Shown here: piece after piece, positions 1-9,538 of the stretch | Layout of the letters: the number at the start of each line of letters is the position of its first letter | Numbering within the stretch: position 1 is the stretch's first letter | Made by a program: the position numbers and the translations under genes | From: JADDRA01 sp035553895 | Lineage (GTDB): Bacteria; Actinomycetota; Acidimicrobiia; Acidimicrobiales; CADCSY01 | DNA length: 10,587 nt | Reading direction: 5' to 3' | NCBI GenBank assembly: GCA_035553895.1 | Contig: DATMJI010000153.1 | Span: forward strand, 1 to 10,587 | The notes under the pieces: model-generated | Databases searched by the model: none | What the model saw: the letters and a program-made list of their open reading frames with translations, nothing else | What the model was told of the DNA's origin: nothing

Positions 1-2
1 AG

Positions 3-1073
3 CGGGGGTTGAGCGACGCCCGCGCCACCCTGGCCCCACCAATGCAGGCGTCGCTCAACCCCCGCTACACCTTCGACGCCTTCGTCACCGGGACCTCCAA
101 CCGCTTCGCCCACGCCGCCGCCCTGGCCGTGGCCGAGACGCCGGCCCGCTCCTACAACCCGCTGTTCATCTACGGCGTGGCCGGGCTGGGCAAGACCCAC
201 CTCCTGCACGCCGTGGCCCAGTACGTCCGGCACAACTACCCCGCCTACGCCGTGCGCTACGTCTCCTGCGAGTCGTTCATGAACGATTTCGTCGACGCCA
301 TCCGCACCCGGACCACCTCCGCCTTCAAACGCCACTACCGCGAGAACGACGTGCTGTTGATCGACGACATCCAGTTCATGGAGAACAAGGAAGGCCTCCA
401 AGAGGAGTTCTTCCACACCTTCAATCAGCTCCACGCCGCCAACCGCCAGATCGTGATCAGCTCCGATCGCCCACCCCGCTCCATCGCCACCCTCGAGGAT
501 CGGCTCCGCAGCCGCTTCGAGTGGGGTCTGATCACCGACATCCAGCCCCCCGAGCTGGAGACCCGCCTGGCCATCCTGCGCAAGAAGGCCGAGCGCGAGT
601 CGCGTCACATCCCCGACGAGGTCCTCGAGTTCATCGCCACCCACATCACCAACAACATCCGCGAGCTCGAGGGCGCCCTCATACGCGTCTCGGCCTTCGC
701 CAGCCTCAACCAGACCCCGCTGTCGGCCGAGATGGCCGCCTCGGTGCTCGGCGACATCCTCACCAACGCCCGGCCGCGAGTGATCACCGCCCGCATCATC
801 ATCGAGGCCACCGCCGAGATGTTCGACTTCAGCGTCGAGGACCTGTGCGGGCGTAGCCGGCGCCGGCCCCTGGTCACCGCCCGCCAGGTGGGTATGTACG
901 TGTGCCGGGAGCTCACCGACCTCAGCTACCCGGCCATCGCCCACCACTTCGGGGGCCGGGACCACACCACCATCATCCACGCCGTGGAGAAGATCGGCGC
1001 CCTCATGAAGGAGCGGCGCCAGATCTACGACCAGGTCACCGAGCTCATGCAGACCATCCGGGGGACCAAGTAG
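3..1073 (+). CDS. dnaA: Chromosomal replication initiator DnaA (5' end outside window)
   Basis: DnaA binds DnaA boxes at oriC, oligomerises with ATP and melts the origin. The visible part holds domain III (AAA+) and domain IV. Walker A GVAGLGKT lies at nt 174-197, Walker B LLIDDIQ at 354-374, sensor 1 with ISSDRP at 453-473, and the RLRSRFEWGL arginine-finger region follows. The C-terminal DNA-binding signature GGRDHTTIIHA is at 951-983, just before the TAG stop. The frame is open to the left edge and conserved domain III starts about 17 codons in, so domain I and most of domain II are missing. The in-frame TTG at 9 and ATG at 42 are therefore not credible starts. The neighbouring oriC and dnaN agree with the call. 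Domain IV reads MYVCRELTDLSYPAIAHHF where most homologues have MYLCRELTDLSLPKIG, a mild divergence. Confidence 0.97.
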   Translation, partial: RGLSDARATLAPPMQASLNPRYTFDAFVTGTSNRFAHAAALAVAETPARSYNPLFIYGVAGLGKTHLLHAVAQYVRHNYPAYAVRYVSCESFMNDFVDAIRTRTTSAFKRHYRENDVLLIDDIQFMENKEGLQEEFFHTFNQLHAANRQIVISSDRPPRSIATLEDRLRSRFEWGLITDIQPPELETRLAILRKKAERESRHIPDEVLEFIATHITNNIRELEGALIRVSAFASLNQTPLSAEMAASVLGDILTNARPRVITARIIIEATAEMFDFSVEDLCGRSRRRPLVTARQVGMYVCRELTDLSYPAIAHHFGGRDHTTIIHAVEKIGALMKERRQIYDQVTELMQTIRGTK

Positions 1074-1302
1074 CTGTGGGCATCCCTGCGGACCGCCTCG
1101 GGACGACCCTGTGGGCGACGTGCGGTTGTCCACCGCCGGGAACCCCCGTCTCGCCCAGGCGGACACTGTGGGGGATGGCTGTGGAGCACGGGTGGGACAC
1201 CCAGACCGGGCCTGACCAGCACCGATGGCCACTTGTCCCCAATCCACAGCCCTTATTGTCACTACTGGAAGATCTTTCTCTAGGAGAAGGAGTAGGGCGA
1301 GC
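1074..1302. other. oriC: Probable chromosomal replication origin (oriC) with DnaA boxes
   Basis: This is the dnaA-dnaN gap, the usual oriC site in Actinomycetota. It carries many near matches to the box TTGTCCACA or its complement. Single-mismatch copies on the plus strand are TTGTCCACC at 1126-1134 and TTGTCCCCA at 1233-1241. Two-mismatch copies on the minus strand (read as TGTGGNNNN on the plus strand) are at 1075-1083, 1110-1118 and 1180-1188, with a weaker one at 1167-1175. CAATCCACA at 1240-1248 overlaps the end of the 1233 box. The least GC-rich stretch, about 1250-1290, sits beside dnaN and is the best candidate unwinding element. At 229 bp the gap is short for the phylum, where origins are often several hundred bases. 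No functional evidence is available here. Confidence 0.75.
1282..1292 (+). promoter_or_regulatory. Strong Shine-Dalgarno fixing the dnaN start
   Basis: AGGAGAAGGAG ends 10 nt before the ATG at 1303. It supports that start over the upstream in-frame ATG at 1225, which has no ribosome binding site and would put coding sequence across the DnaA boxes. A possible -10 element, TATTGT at 1254-1259, lies just upstream, but no convincing -35 is seen. Confidence 0.7.
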
Positions 1303-2427
1303 ATGAAGTTCCGCTGCGAGCGAGATGTCCTGGTCGAAGCTCTGGGCAGTGCCACCCGGGCCGTGACCAGCCGGGGCGGGGCCCTGCCCGTGCTCTCGGG
1401 AGTGCGCGCCGCCCTCTCCGGTGACCGGCTGATCCTCACCGGCAGCGACCTCGATCTCACCATCCAGGTGGCGCTCACCGTGGCCGGGTCCGAGGACGGG
1501 GTGGCGGTGCTGCCCGCCCGCCTGGCCGCCGACATCGTGCGGGCCCTCGAGCCGGGGGCGGTCCACGTCGAGGTGGGGGAGACGGCGGCTGCCATCGCCT
1601 CGGGCCGCTCGCACTTCAGCGTGCGGGTCCTGCCGGCTGACGACTTCCCCCGGGTGCCCGATGCCCCCGCCGAGCAGGTCACCCTCGACGCCGCCGCCCT
1701 GGTCGACGCCTTGCGCCAGGTGGTGCCGGCCGCCAGCCACGACGACGCCCGCCCCATCCTCACCGGCGTGCTCATGGCCGCCGAGGGCGACGGCCTGCGC
1801 CTGGTGGCCACCGACTCCTACCGCTTGGCCGTGCGCGACCTGCCCGGCGCGTCGGTGCTGCGGGAGGGCCAGTCGGTGCTGGTACCGTCCCGGGCCCTGG
1901 GTGAGCTGGTCCGGGTGCTGGTCGGGGCCGAGTCCGTGTCCCTGCGCCTGGGGGAGCGCGACGCCACCTTCGAGATCGGCGCCTTCGATCCCGCTGCCGG
2001 GGAGGTTGCCGGCACCCGGGTGACCACCCGTCTCATCGAGGGCCAATTCCCCAACTACCGCCAGCTCATCCCCGAGCACCATCCCAACCGACTCACCGTG
2101 GGCCGCGAGCCACTGCTCGACGCCCTGCGCCGGGTCAAGCTGCTGGCCAAGGAGTCCATTCCGGTGCGCCTGGAGCTGCGGGCGAACTCGGTGCAACTCA
2201 GCGCCGTAACCCAGGACGTGGGCCAGGCCGAGGAGGAGCTCGACGTCAAGTACGAGGGCACCGAGATGGGGATCTCGTTCAACCCCGAGTACCTGGCCGA
2301 CGGCGTGGAGGTGGTGGCCGGTGACGAGGTCACCCTCGAGACCCTCGACGGGCTCAAGCCGGCGGTGGTGCGGGCCGTGGGCCGGGACGACTACCTGTAC
2401 CTGCTCATGCCCATCCGCGTGAGCTGA
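1303..2427 (+). CDS. dnaN: DNA polymerase III beta subunit (sliding clamp) DnaN
   Basis: The protein forms the ring-shaped clamp that tethers the replicative polymerase and recruits other repair and replication proteins through a hydrophobic pocket. It is 374 aa, the normal length for the three-domain clamp. It begins MKFRCERDVLVEAL and shows the family blocks RPILTGVLM, LRLVATDSYRLAVRD, EGQFPNYRQLIP and FNPEYLADG. The C-terminal YLYLLMPIRVS matches the usual YLLMPVR ending that lines the pocket. The ATG at 1303 was chosen because of the strong ribosome binding site and because homology begins exactly there. recF begins 10 nt downstream, so the two are probably co-transcribed. Confidence 0.97.
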   Translation: MKFRCERDVLVEALGSATRAVTSRGGALPVLSGVRAALSGDRLILTGSDLDLTIQVALTVAGSEDGVAVLPARLAADIVRALEPGAVHVEVGETAAAIASGRSHFSVRVLPADDFPRVPDAPAEQVTLDAAALVDALRQVVPAASHDDARPILTGVLMAAEGDGLRLVATDSYRLAVRDLPGASVLREGQSVLVPSRALGELVRVLVGAESVSLRLGERDATFEIGAFDPAAGEVAGTRVTTRLIEGQFPNYRQLIPEHHPNRLTVGREPLLDALRRVKLLAKESIPVRLELRANSVQLSAVTQDVGQAEEELDVKYEGTEMGISFNPEYLADGVEVVAGDEVTLETLDGLKPAVVRAVGRDDYLYLLMPIRVS

Positions 2428-2437
2428 GGCTGCCGCG

Positions 2438-3529
2438 GTGCGCCTGCGGCACCTGTGGCTGAGCGACTTCCGCAACTTCGCTTCGGCTGAGCTGGCGCCG
2501 GCATCGGGGCTCACGGCGGTGGTGGGGGCCAACGGCCAGGGCAAGACCAACCTGTTGGAGGCCGTGGGCTACCTGGCCAACCTGTCCTCGTTCCGGGGGG
2601 CGCCGGGCGAGGCGCTGGTGCGGGCGGGCACCGATCACGCCGTGGTCCGGGCCGAGATCGACCTCGAGGTGCCGGGCCGCACGTCGGCCGCCACCGTGGA
2701 AGCCGAGCTGCGCCCGTCGGGACGGGACCGGGTGCTGGTCAACCGCCAGCCCCTGCGGCGGGTGTCGGAGCTGGCCGGCACCGTGCGGGTCACCGTCTTC
2801 TCCCCCGACGATCTGGCCCTGGTCAAGGGCGGGCCCTCGCAGCGGCGCCGCTGGGTGGACGATCTGGTGGTGGCCCGCTCGCCCCGGTTGGGGGCGGTGC
2901 GGGGCGACCTCGACCGCGTGCTGCGCCAGCGCTCGACCCTGCTGCGCCAGGCCGGAGGGCGCCTGGGCCCCGACATCGCCTCCACCCTCGACGTGTGGGA
3001 CGCCAAGCTGGCCGACCTGGGGGAGCGGCTGGCCGACGCTCGCGGCGAGGCGGTGGATTCCCTCGGGCCCCTCGTGGCCGCCTGCTACGACCAGCTGGCC
3101 GACAGGGCCTCCCGGGTGGGCATCGGCTACCGGCCGGGGTGGCGGGACCAGGGCCTGGCCGCGGCCCTGGCCGCCGCCCGCGGCGACGACGTGCGCCGGG
3201 CGGCCACCACGGTGGGTCCCCATCGCGACGACGTCGAGCTGGAGGTGGCCGGCATGGCGGCCCGGACCCACGCCTCGCAGGGCGAGCAGCGGTCCCTGGC
3301 CCTGGCCCTGCGCCTGGCCGGCCACCGGCTGGTGGAGGCGGCCGCCGGCTCGGCCCCGGTTGTGTTGCTCGACGACGTGTTCTCCGAGCTCGACGCCGCC
3401 CGCAGCGCCGCCCTGGTGCGCCTGCTGCCCGTCGCCCAGGCCCTGTTGACCACCACCGGCGAGCTGCCCGCCGGCACCACCGCCGAGCGGGTGGTGCGGG
3501 TGGCGGGCGGGCGGTTGGTGGAGCGGTGA
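2438..3529 (+). CDS. recF: DNA replication and repair protein RecF
   Basis: RecF is an SMC/ABC-like ATPase that helps RecO and RecR load RecA at gapped or stalled forks. The 363-aa product has the expected length. It starts (M)RLRHLWLSDFRNF, a typical RecF N-terminus. Walker A GANGQGKT is at residues 30-37, the ABC signature SQGEQRS starts at residue 280, and Walker B VVLLDDVFSELD has Asp312 and Asp313. The GTG start lies 10 nt after the dnaN stop with only a weak ribosome binding site (GAGG overlapping the dnaN stop), so translational coupling is likely. Its TGA is shared with the start of the next gene in a GTGA overlap. Confidence 0.96.
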   Translation: MRLRHLWLSDFRNFASAELAPASGLTAVVGANGQGKTNLLEAVGYLANLSSFRGAPGEALVRAGTDHAVVRAEIDLEVPGRTSAATVEAELRPSGRDRVLVNRQPLRRVSELAGTVRVTVFSPDDLALVKGGPSQRRRWVDDLVVARSPRLGAVRGDLDRVLRQRSTLLRQAGGRLGPDIASTLDVWDAKLADLGERLADARGEAVDSLGPLVAACYDQLADRASRVGIGYRPGWRDQGLAAALAAARGDDVRRAATTVGPHRDDVELEVAGMAARTHASQGEQRSLALALRLAGHRLVEAAAGSAPVVLLDDVFSELDAARSAALVRLLPVAQALLTTTGELPAGTTAERVVRVAGGRLVER

Positions 3530-3864
3530 GCCCCGTCGTGCCCCTGCCCGGGCGGCCCGGTCCCGAGCCGCGCCCGGTGGGCGACTCCCTCGACCGCCTC
3601 AGCCGCTCGCTGGGAGGACCGGCGGCCCAGGCCCTGTCGGCGGTGTTCTCCTCCTGGCCCGAGGTGGTGGGCGAGGCGGTGGCGGCCCACGCCCGCCCCC
3701 GCTCGCTGCGCCACGGGGTGCTGGTGGTCGCCGTCGACGACCCCGCCTGGGCCACCCAGCTGCGCTGGCTGGGCGCCGAGGTGCTGGCCCGCCTGGCCGA
3801 GGTGGTGGGCGAGGGCGTGGTCGTCGAGGTCAAGGTCCGGGTCAGCCGCCCCGGCGCCCCCTGA
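3526..3864 (+). CDS. DUF721 / DciA-family protein
   Basis: A 112-aa protein of the DUF721 family. In other bacteria DciA binds the replicative helicase DnaB and assists its loading, replacing DnaC/DnaI. That role is inferred here from family and context. The recognisable core begins near residue 22 (LDRLSRSLGG) and includes SSWPEVVGEAVAAHARP, a conserved Trp plus VVG signature, then LRHGVLVVAVDDPAWATQL and a closing beta-strand region VVVEVKVRV. The start is the GTG sharing 4 nt with the recF stop, which fits coupled translation. Position between recF and gyrB matches the homologous mycobacterial gene. It is shorter than many actinobacterial members, which carry a longer N-terminal extension. 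Confidence 0.85.
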   Translation: MSPVVPLPGRPGPEPRPVGDSLDRLSRSLGGPAAQALSAVFSSWPEVVGEAVAAHARPRSLRHGVLVVAVDDPAWATQLRWLGAEVLARLAEVVGEGVVVEVKVRVSRPGAP

Positions 3865-3865
3865 C

Positions 3866-3900
3866 CCGGCCGGGGCCCCGCCGGTCCGCCCCTCCGGGGC
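3866..3900 (+). terminator. Two GC-rich hairpins after the dnaA-dciA block
   Basis: Immediately after the DUF721 stop there is an inverted repeat CCGGC/GCCGG (3866-3870 and 3880-3884) around GC-rich sequence, then a second hairpin GCCCC-TCC-GGGGC at 3888-3900. Neither has a T tract, so intrinsic termination is uncertain. They may instead slow polymerase or stabilise the upstream 3' end. The second hairpin ends 8 nt before the candidate gyrB promoter motif. Confidence 0.35.
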
Positions 3901-3908
3901 AGGCTCCT

Positions 3909-3917
3909 GGTAGACTC
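3909..3917 (+). promoter_or_regulatory. Candidate -10 element for gyrBA (GGTAGACTC)
   Basis: TAGACT at 3911-3916 fits the actinobacterial TANNNT -10 pattern and lies about 92 nt upstream of gyrB. The same GGTAGNCTC context recurs before the DUF3566 gene and the tRNA in this window. No clear -35 hexamer is visible. The predicted transcript would start near 3923 and carry a leader of about 85 nt. Confidence 0.5.
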
Positions 3918-4007
3918 TCCGTATCGCGTTTGGTGCCCCTGACCAGCCCCTTTGGCGGCGTTGGCGGGATCCGGACGCCCTCGGTGGAGGACCCGTGAAA
4001 GGCGCGC

Positions 4008-5936
4008 GTGGCTGAGAACGACTCCTACGGCTCCAAGGACATCCAGGTGCTCGAAGGCCTGGAGGCGGTGCGCAAGCGCCCGGGCATGTACATCGGCTCC
4101 ACCGGGCTCAACGGGCTCCACCACCTCTTCGTGGAGGTGGTCGACAACGCCGTCGACGAGGCCATGGCCGGCCACTGCGACCGCATCGACATCACCCTCC
4201 TCGACGACGGCGGCTGCCGGGTAACCGACAACGGGCGGGGCATTCCCGTCGACGCCCACCCCAAGTACCGCAACAAGTCGGGCGTGGAGGTGGTCCTCAC
4301 CGTGCTCCACGCCGGCGGCAAGTTCGGGGGCGGCGGCTACAAGGTCTCCGGCGGGCTCCACGGCGTGGGCGTGTCGGTGGTCAACGCCCTCTCGCAGCGA
4401 CTGGTGGTCGAGGTCGACCGGGGGGGCAAGCGCCACCGCATGGAGTTCGCCAAGGGGGGCCGGCCCCAGGGGGGGCTCGAGGTGGTGGGCAGCGCCCCGA
4501 GGGGCCGCAGCGGCACCACCGTGACCTTCTGGCCCGACCCAGAGATCTTCGCCTCCGAGGGCACCGACTTCCGGGCCCAGACCTTGCTGGAGAAGCTGCA
4601 GGTCTACGCCTTTTTGAACAAGGGCCTGGAGATCCGCTTCACCGACGAGCGCCCCGGCCACGACCACGAGCGCAAGGTCTTCCGCTACAGCGGGGGCATC
4701 GAGGACTTCGTCCGCCACCTCAACGCCTCCAAGGAGGCCCTGTTCAAGCGGGTGGGATATTTCGCCGCCAGCGAGGAGTCCCAGGAGGTCGAGGTCGCCT
4801 TCCAGTGGAACACGGCCTACTACGAGGGCATCCACTCCTTCGCCAACGGCATCGCCACCAACGAGGGGGGCATGCACGAGGAGGGCTTCAAGAAGGCGCT
4901 GACCAACGCCATCAACGCCTACGCCAAGGCCCGGGGCCAGCTCAAGGAGAAGGACGACCGCCTCGCCGGCGAGGACATCCGCGAGGGCCTCACCGCCATC
5001 TTGAGCGTGCGCCTCACCGATCCCCAGTTCGAGGGCCAGACCAAGGGCAAGCTGGGCAACGTCTCCATCCGCTCGCTGATGGAGCGGGCCACCAACGAGA
5101 AGCTCGGTGACTGGCTCGAGGAGCACCCGAGCGAGGCCCGCCAGATCGTCAACAAGGCCATCCAGGCGGCCCGGGCCCGTCAGGCCGCCCGTCAGGCTCG
5201 CGACGCCACCCGGCGCAAGTCGCCGCTGGAGGGGGCGGGCATGCCCGGCACCCTCACCGACTGCTCGTCGCGCAACGCCCGGGAGGCGGAGCTGTTCATC
5301 GTCGAGGGCAAGTCGGCCGGCGGGTCGGCCATCAAGGGTCGCAACCCCCGTACCCAGGCCATCCTGCCCATCCGGGGGAAGATCCTCAACGTCGAGAAGG
5401 CCCGCATCGACCGGGTGCTCAAAAACAACGAGGTCGAGACCCTGGTGCGGGCCATCGGGGCGGGTATGGGCGACGACTTCGACGTGGCCAAGATCCGCTA
5501 CCACAAGATCATCGTCATGGCCGACGCCGACGTCGACGGGGGCCACATCCGCACCCTGTTGCTCACCTTCTTCTTCCGCCAGATGGAGAAGCTGGTGGAG
5601 GCCGGCCACGTCTACATCGCCCAGCCCCCGCTGTACTCGGCCAAGGTGGGCAAGGAGAAGGTCTATTTGAAGGACGACGCCGCCCGGGAGCGCTTCGTCG
5701 CCGCCCAGGCCCCCAAGAAGTTCGAGTTCCAGCGGCTGAAGGGCCTGGGGGAGATGGACTTCGACGAACTCGGCCGCACCACCATGGACCCGGCCACCCG
5801 CACCCTGTTGCAGGTCACGGTGGAGGAGGCGGCCATCGCCGACCAGGTCATGAGCGTGCTCATGGGCGACGACGTGGAGCAGCGCAAGCACTTCATCACC
5901 TCCAACGCCACCGACGTGCGCTTCTTGGATATCTAG
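4008..5936 (+). CDS. gyrB: DNA gyrase subunit B (GyrB)
   Basis: This is the ATPase and TOPRIM subunit of DNA gyrase, which with GyrA introduces negative supercoils. It is 642 aa. The GHKL ATP-binding fold is intact: Glu43 and Asn47 in EVVDNAVDEA, the DNGRGIP loop at residues 74-80, and GLHGVGVSVVNAL. The TOPRIM domain has catalytic Glu433 and the DADVD triad Asp506, Asp508, Asp510. The C-terminus carries RLKGLGEMD and ends DVRFLDI, as expected. The start is GTG at 4008 with GAAAGG 5 nt upstream. An oddity is that the near-universal EGDSAGGSAK motif reads EGKSAGGSAI, so the position of E. coli Asp426 is Lys435. All other catalytic residues are present, so I take the protein as functional. gyrA follows after 10 nt. 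Confidence 0.97.
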   Translation: MAENDSYGSKDIQVLEGLEAVRKRPGMYIGSTGLNGLHHLFVEVVDNAVDEAMAGHCDRIDITLLDDGGCRVTDNGRGIPVDAHPKYRNKSGVEVVLTVLHAGGKFGGGGYKVSGGLHGVGVSVVNALSQRLVVEVDRGGKRHRMEFAKGGRPQGGLEVVGSAPRGRSGTTVTFWPDPEIFASEGTDFRAQTLLEKLQVYAFLNKGLEIRFTDERPGHDHERKVFRYSGGIEDFVRHLNASKEALFKRVGYFAASEESQEVEVAFQWNTAYYEGIHSFANGIATNEGGMHEEGFKKALTNAINAYAKARGQLKEKDDRLAGEDIREGLTAILSVRLTDPQFEGQTKGKLGNVSIRSLMERATNEKLGDWLEEHPSEARQIVNKAIQAARARQAARQARDATRRKSPLEGAGMPGTLTDCSSRNAREAELFIVEGKSAGGSAIKGRNPRTQAILPIRGKILNVEKARIDRVLKNNEVETLVRAIGAGMGDDFDVAKIRYHKIIVMADADVDGGHIRTLLLTFFFRQMEKLVEAGHVYIAQPPLYSAKVGKEKVYLKDDAARERFVAAQAPKKFEFQRLKGLGEMDFDELGRTTMDPATRTLLQVTVEEAAIADQVMSVLMGDDVEQRKHFITSNATDVRFLDI

Positions 5937-5946
5937 GGGCAGTGGC

Positions 5947-8430
<2,484 letters not shown>

Positions 8431-8481
8431 CCTCGGCACTTTCCGATCCGGCTTCCCCCTTCCCGGTCTCCCTCACACACT

Positions 8482-8488
8482 GAGGAGG
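8482..8488 (+). promoter_or_regulatory. Strong Shine-Dalgarno GAGGAGG before the TadE-like gene
   Basis: GAGGAGG ends 5 nt before the ATG at 8494. It favours that start over the in-frame GTG at 8578, where similarity to TadE/TadG proteins begins but the ribosome binding site is poor. It is the clearest ribosome binding site between gyrA and the tRNA. Confidence 0.6.
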
Positions 8489-8493
8489 AAGCC

Positions 8494-8904
8494 ATGCCTG
8501 TCTTTCCGTTCCCGTTTTCGTTCTCGGCGCGTTTTCGCCCCCATGCGGGGTGCTGGACGCGCCGAGAACGGCCGGGGGTGGGAGAGCGGGGGTCGGTGCT
8601 GCCCCTGGTCGCCCTGGTCATCGTGGCCCTCGGCGGGTTGTGCGTGGGCCTGGCCGGCATGGGGGCCGACGCCGTGGCCGCCGCCCGGGCCCGCACGGCC
8701 GCCGACGCCGCCGCCCTGGCCGGGGCGGCCGAGGGGGAGGGGGTGGCCCGGGAGGTGGCCGGCGACAACGGGGCCGAGGTCGTGTCCTACGTCCAGGAGG
8801 GCGTGGACGCGGAGGTCAGGGTGCGGGTCGGCGGCGCCGAGGTGGCCGCCCGGGCCACCCGGACCGGCGGCGGCGCCTCGGTGGCGGCGGAGTCCGAAGG
8901 GTAG
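8494..8904 (+). CDS. TadE/TadG-like small membrane-anchored protein (Flp pilus/secretion type)
   Basis: A 136-aa protein with a basic N-terminus followed by ERGS at residues 31-34, a hydrophobic segment at about 35-57 (VLPLVALVIVALGGL...) and an Ala-rich amphipathic helix ARARTAADAAALAGA. This layout matches the TadE/TadG-like or Rv3654c-like pseudopilin-type helpers of actinobacterial Tad loci. The remaining stretch (VRVRVGGAEVAARA) looks like a short beta region outside the membrane. Its function is not established, and no tad ATPase or prepilin peptidase gene is in the window. The first 28 residues (Phe/Pro-rich, then Arg-rich) are not family-like and overlie a perfect 13-bp inverted repeat. 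The protein may therefore really begin at the GTG at 8578, although the ATG at 8494 has the better ribosome binding site. Insertion between gyrA and the DUF3566 gene is unusual. Confidence 0.7.
   Translation: MPVFPFPFSFSARFRPHAGCWTRRERPGVGERGSVLPLVALVIVALGGLCVGLAGMGADAVAAARARTAADAAALAGAAEGEGVAREVAGDNGAEVVSYVQEGVDAEVRVRVGGAEVAARATRTGGGASVAAESEG
8519..8570. repeat. Perfect 13-bp inverted repeat, 26-nt loop
   Basis: CGTTCTCGGCGCG (8519-8531) and CGCGCCGAGAACG (8558-8570) are exact reverse complements. The loop contains a smaller hairpin, CCCC against GGGG around CATG. The element lies in the 5' coding region of the TadE-like gene, between its two candidate starts. No T tract follows on the plus strand. 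It could act as a translational or transcriptional control hairpin or be a protein binding site. Its role is unknown. Confidence 0.75.
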
Positions 8905-8908
8905 GCTC
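8900..8908 (+). promoter_or_regulatory. Candidate -10 element giving a leaderless DUF3566 mRNA (GGTAGGCTC)
   Basis: TAGGCT at 8902-8907 fits TANNNT, and its TAG doubles as the stop codon of the TadE-like gene. The GTG start at 8915 is 8 nt downstream of the hexamer, the distance expected for a transcript beginning at or next to the start codon. The same nine-base context occurs before gyrB and the tRNA. Confidence 0.45.
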
Positions 8909-8914
8909 CGGGGC

Positions 8915-9505
8915 GTGTCCTCCCAGGCAGCGCGCTCGCCGAGTGCCCTGCAAGCGGTGCGCTCGGCGGTGACCGAGCGGACCCGCCGCGCCGGTGGTCC
9001 CACCCGCCGGGGGCCCAAGGGCCCCAAGGGCAAGGGGGCCTACAAGAAGGGGGCCCCGGCCTCGTCCCGCATCAAAGCAGGCAAGGGTCTCCGTTCCCCC
9101 CAGGCCGCCAAGCGGGCTTCGGCAGCGGCCGAGGGGGGCCGGTCGCCCCGGTCGTCCAAGGTGGTGCTGCGCCGGATCCGGCCCCTGTCGGTGCTGCGGG
9201 TTTCGGTGCTGTTCTACGTGAGCCTGTCCCTGGCCCTGTTCGTGGCGGCCGTGCTGTTGTGGCTCGGGGCCAGTGCGGTGGGCCTCATCGACAATCTCGA
9301 GGGGTTCATGGACGAGGTCGGCTTCACCGACTTTCGGCTCCGGGCCGGGCCCCTCATGGTGGCCTCGCTGGCCGGCAGCGTGATCCTGGTGGTGGCCGGC
9401 TCGCTGGCCAACCTGTTGATGGCCGTGCTCTACAACCTCATCGGCGACGTGGTGGGCGGCATCAGGATCGTGCTCAGTGAGGACACCGAAGCCACCGGGA
9501 AGTAG
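8915..9505 (+). CDS. DUF3566 family membrane protein
   Basis: A 196-aa protein of the DUF3566 family, which lies next to gyrA and tRNA-Ile in many Actinomycetota (the place of mycobacterial Rv0007). The N-terminal ~90 residues are low-complexity, basic and rich in Lys, Arg, Gly, Pro and Ser, probably a disordered cytoplasmic tail. The conserved part starts at VLRRIRPLSVLRVS. Two membrane helices follow, at about residues 96-122 and 146-175, separated by a short loop containing LEGFMDEVGF, and the C-terminus runs IGDVVGGIRIVLSED. Its molecular function is not known. I chose GTG at 8915 because the frame upstream overlaps the TadE-like gene and has no family similarity, and because a -10-like motif sits 8 nt before it. 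Confidence 0.88.
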   Translation: MSSQAARSPSALQAVRSAVTERTRRAGGPTRRGPKGPKGKGAYKKGAPASSRIKAGKGLRSPQAAKRASAAAEGGRSPRSSKVVLRRIRPLSVLRVSVLFYVSLSLALFVAAVLLWLGASAVGLIDNLEGFMDEVGFTDFRLRAGPLMVASLAGSVILVVAGSLANLLMAVLYNLIGDVVGGIRIVLSEDTEATGK

Positions 9506-9517
9506 CCGCCGCCGTCG

Positions 9518-9526
9518 GGTAGCCTC
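9518..9526 (+). promoter_or_regulatory. Candidate -10 element for tRNA-Ile (GGTAGCCTC)
   Basis: TAGCCT at 9520-9525 lies 13 nt upstream of the tRNA 5' end at 9539, predicting a transcript start near 9532. It matches the GGTAGNCTC motif seen before gyrB and the DUF3566 gene. No -35 element is evident. Confidence 0.4.
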
Positions 9527-9538
9527 GGGGCTGGAGCG

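Noticed and set aside
1225..1302. Upstream in-frame extension of dnaN to ATG 1225
   Set aside because: No ribosome binding site, the extension overlaps DnaA boxes, and family similarity starts at 1303 after a strong Shine-Dalgarno.
1045..2550. Minus-strand open frame of 501 codons over oriC and dnaN
   Set aside because: It crosses the origin and is antisense to dnaN; composition-driven.
8431..8493. Intrinsic terminator after gyrA
   Set aside because: The 63-nt gap has no convincing stem-loop or T tract, so readthrough into the TadE-like gene is possible.
8543..8914. Upstream extension of the DUF3566 reading frame to ATG 8543
   Set aside because: It overlaps the TadE-like gene in another frame and encodes only Pro/Trp/Arg-rich low-complexity sequence; GTG 8915 is better supported.
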